Below, one piece after another: positions 4,688-5,664 of a stretch of DNA of 5,664 bases. Under the pieces are notes generated by a model. That model had not been told where the DNA came from and made no database searches. It worked only from the letters and a program-made list of their open reading frames with translations. Made by a program: the position numbers and the translations under genes. The DNA is from Ileibacterium sp. (GTDB lineage Bacteria > Bacillota_I > Bacilli_A > Erysipelotrichales > Erysipelotrichaceae), in contig JABUSF010000015.1 of the NCBI GenBank assembly GCA_021443945.1, positions 9,482-15,145 on the forward strand, read 5' to 3'. How positions within the stretch are numbered: position 1 is the stretch's first letter; each line of letters opens with the position of its first letter.

Positions 4688-5664
4688 TTATTTTTCGACT
4701 TTAAAGATGAATTTAACCTGGTCTGTGGAATTGGCTGGTGCACCGGCGAAGGTTTCAAATTCTTCGGTGTAATTCTGCACAGCATCCAGCAGTTCTTCCA
4801 GTCCCTTGATTTCGCTTTCTGCAAGACCGAGTTTGTCTTTCAGAACCTGCATGCCCTGTTCATTAAACTGAACGGTACCGTCCGCCAATTTGTGAGCTCC
4901 ATCGTTGAGCTGGTCAACACCATCCATCAGGGAAGCCAGGCCGTCTTTCAGGCTTGCAAAGGATTCTTTCTGATCTGCCAGTTTGGAAGTGCCGGCAGCC
5001 AGCTGCGCGGTTCCGGATTTTAAAGCTGCAGAGTTGGCATTCAGAGCGCTCAGTCCGTTTTTGATCTGGTCAGCACCACCGGTATATCCTTGAATACCGT
5101 CTGCCAGCTGAACACCGCCGGCATTGAGCTGATCGGCTGCCTGATCAAGAGCCTGAATTCCGGATTTTAAGGAATCAAAGTCTTTGGCAGCTGCATTCAT
5201 CTGGCTCAGTCCGCCAGCCAGTTTTTTGCTGCCGGCATTCAGTTCGTCATTCTTGGAAGTCAGTTTCGCACTTCCCTGCTGGAGCTGGCTGATGGCCTGA
5301 TCTGCGCCGGCATCCAGTTTTGCCATACCGGCATCCAGAGCCAGAACACCGGCGTTCATTTTTTCAGCTCCATCAGACAGCTGGCTGACAGAAGATTTCA
5401 GAGTCTGAATCTGTTTGGACAGTTCCTGCACCTGACTGGAAGCAGACACCTGATCCAGTTTGGAAGACAGAGCAGATAAAGTAGCTTTGGCGCTGTCGGC
5501 ATCGTTTTCCAAAGACTGCAGAGCACTGCCGGCTTCCTGCATGGCGCCATTTGCCTGGGCCAGAATACCTGCCATTCCAGCTGCATCTTCTTTTAATTTG
5601 GAGCCGTCTACGGCTTCCAGCTTCTGGGCACTTTCAGACATGTCCAGATCCTGGTAGCCGTCTG
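4688..5664 (-). CDS. XXXLXXG heptad-repeat coiled-coil protein, 3' part (YhgE-like)
   Basis: The frame stays open to the window edge (DGYQDLD precedes the Met at 5641), so this is the C-terminal part of a longer protein; the Met at 5641 is probably internal. Residue numbers here count from that Met. Residues 1-87 look like alpha-helical coiled coil. Residues 88-255 are heptads of the form L-x-x-G (LSDG 88, LDAG 102 and 109, LNAG 134 and 172, LADG 179 and 252, LNDG 245). A tail of about 60 residues ends in VKFIFKVEK without a membrane segment. Such heptads occur in YhgE/Pip-type and MMPL-associated membrane proteins and in exported Gram-positive proteins. Because this one lacks the C-terminal membrane domain of YhgE/Pip, an N-terminal signal or anchor beyond the edge is more likely. 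Composition is rich in Ala, Gly, Leu, Gln, Ser and Asp, with no Cys and only two Tyr. Its role is unknown, and it may share an mRNA with the lipoprotein gene. Confidence 0.8.
   Translation of the reverse strand, partial: DGYQDLDMSESAQKLEAVDGSKLKEDAAGMAGILAQANGAMQEAGSALQSLENDADSAKATLSALSSKLDQVSASSQVQELSKQIQTLKSSVSQLSDGAEKMNAGVLALDAGMAKLDAGADQAISQLQQGSAKLTSKNDELNAGSKKLAGGLSQMNAAAKDFDSLKSGIQALDQAADQLNAGGVQLADGIQGYTGGADQIKNGLSALNANSAALKSGTAQLAAGTSKLADQKESFASLKDGLASLMDGVDQLNDGAHKLADGTVQFNEQGMQVLKDKLGLAESEIKGLEELLDAVQNYTEEFETFAGAPANSTDQVKFIFKVEK
4877..5380 (-). repeat. XXXLXXG heptad array with phase breaks
   Basis: Heptad anchor residues fall at 88, 95, 102, 109; then 120, 127, 134, 141, 148; then 158, 165, 172, 179, 186, 193, 200, 207, 214, 221; then 231, 238, 245, 252. 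Within each block the step is exactly seven. Between blocks the step is 11 (7+4) once and 10 (7+3) twice. Gly follows three residues after most anchors. Confidence 0.85.

Noticed and set aside
1..5664. Mobile elements, CRISPR arrays, tRNA or rRNA genes, toxin-antitoxin or defence systems
   Set aside because: None was seen. The window is filled by housekeeping genes, two exported-type proteins and short intergenic gaps.

Overview
The window comes from a Gram-positive bacterium of the Bacillota (Firmicutes) type. The evidence is strong AGGAG-type ribosome binding sites before every gene, U-rich intrinsic terminators, the order pyrH-frr-uppS-cdsA-rseP, and a XXXLXXG heptad-repeat protein of the YhgE-like kind. 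A gut Erysipelotrichia-like relative is a guess from overall resemblance, not something the sequence proves. All convincing genes lie on the minus strand and are transcribed from right to left.

Right part (about 4196-5664): the 3' part of a long surface-type coiled-coil protein built from XXXLXXG heptads enters from beyond the right edge. It is followed by a small, very acidic lipoprotein whose mature part resolves into seven consecutive 11-residue repeats. A strong 13-bp terminator closes this part.

Centre and left (about 56-4115): after a second terminator-like hairpin and a promoter with a consensus -10 box comes a tight cluster of pyrH (UMP kinase), frr (ribosome recycling factor), uppS (undecaprenyl diphosphate synthase), cdsA (CDP-diacylglycerol synthase) and rseP (site-2 intramembrane protease). 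A long bidirectional hairpin terminator ends the cluster. The genes link pyrimidine nucleotide supply (UMP to UDP, then CTP and UDP-sugars), recycling of ribosomes, the C55 lipid carrier for the cell wall, phospholipid precursor synthesis, and regulated proteolysis in the membrane. uppS and cdsA overlap by three bases and are probably translationally coupled. rseP follows cdsA after 15 bases.

Compared with the common Bacillota arrangement rpsB-tsf-pyrH-frr-uppS-cdsA-dxr-rseP-proS-polC, this copy is trimmed: tsf is not directly before pyrH, dxr is missing between cdsA and rseP, and a terminator directly follows rseP. I see no mobile element, CRISPR array, rRNA or tRNA, and no clearly new multi-gene system. 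The least ordinary objects are the 11-mer-repeat lipoprotein, the phase breaks and internal duplication in the heptad protein, and the tandem terminators that insulate pyrH.
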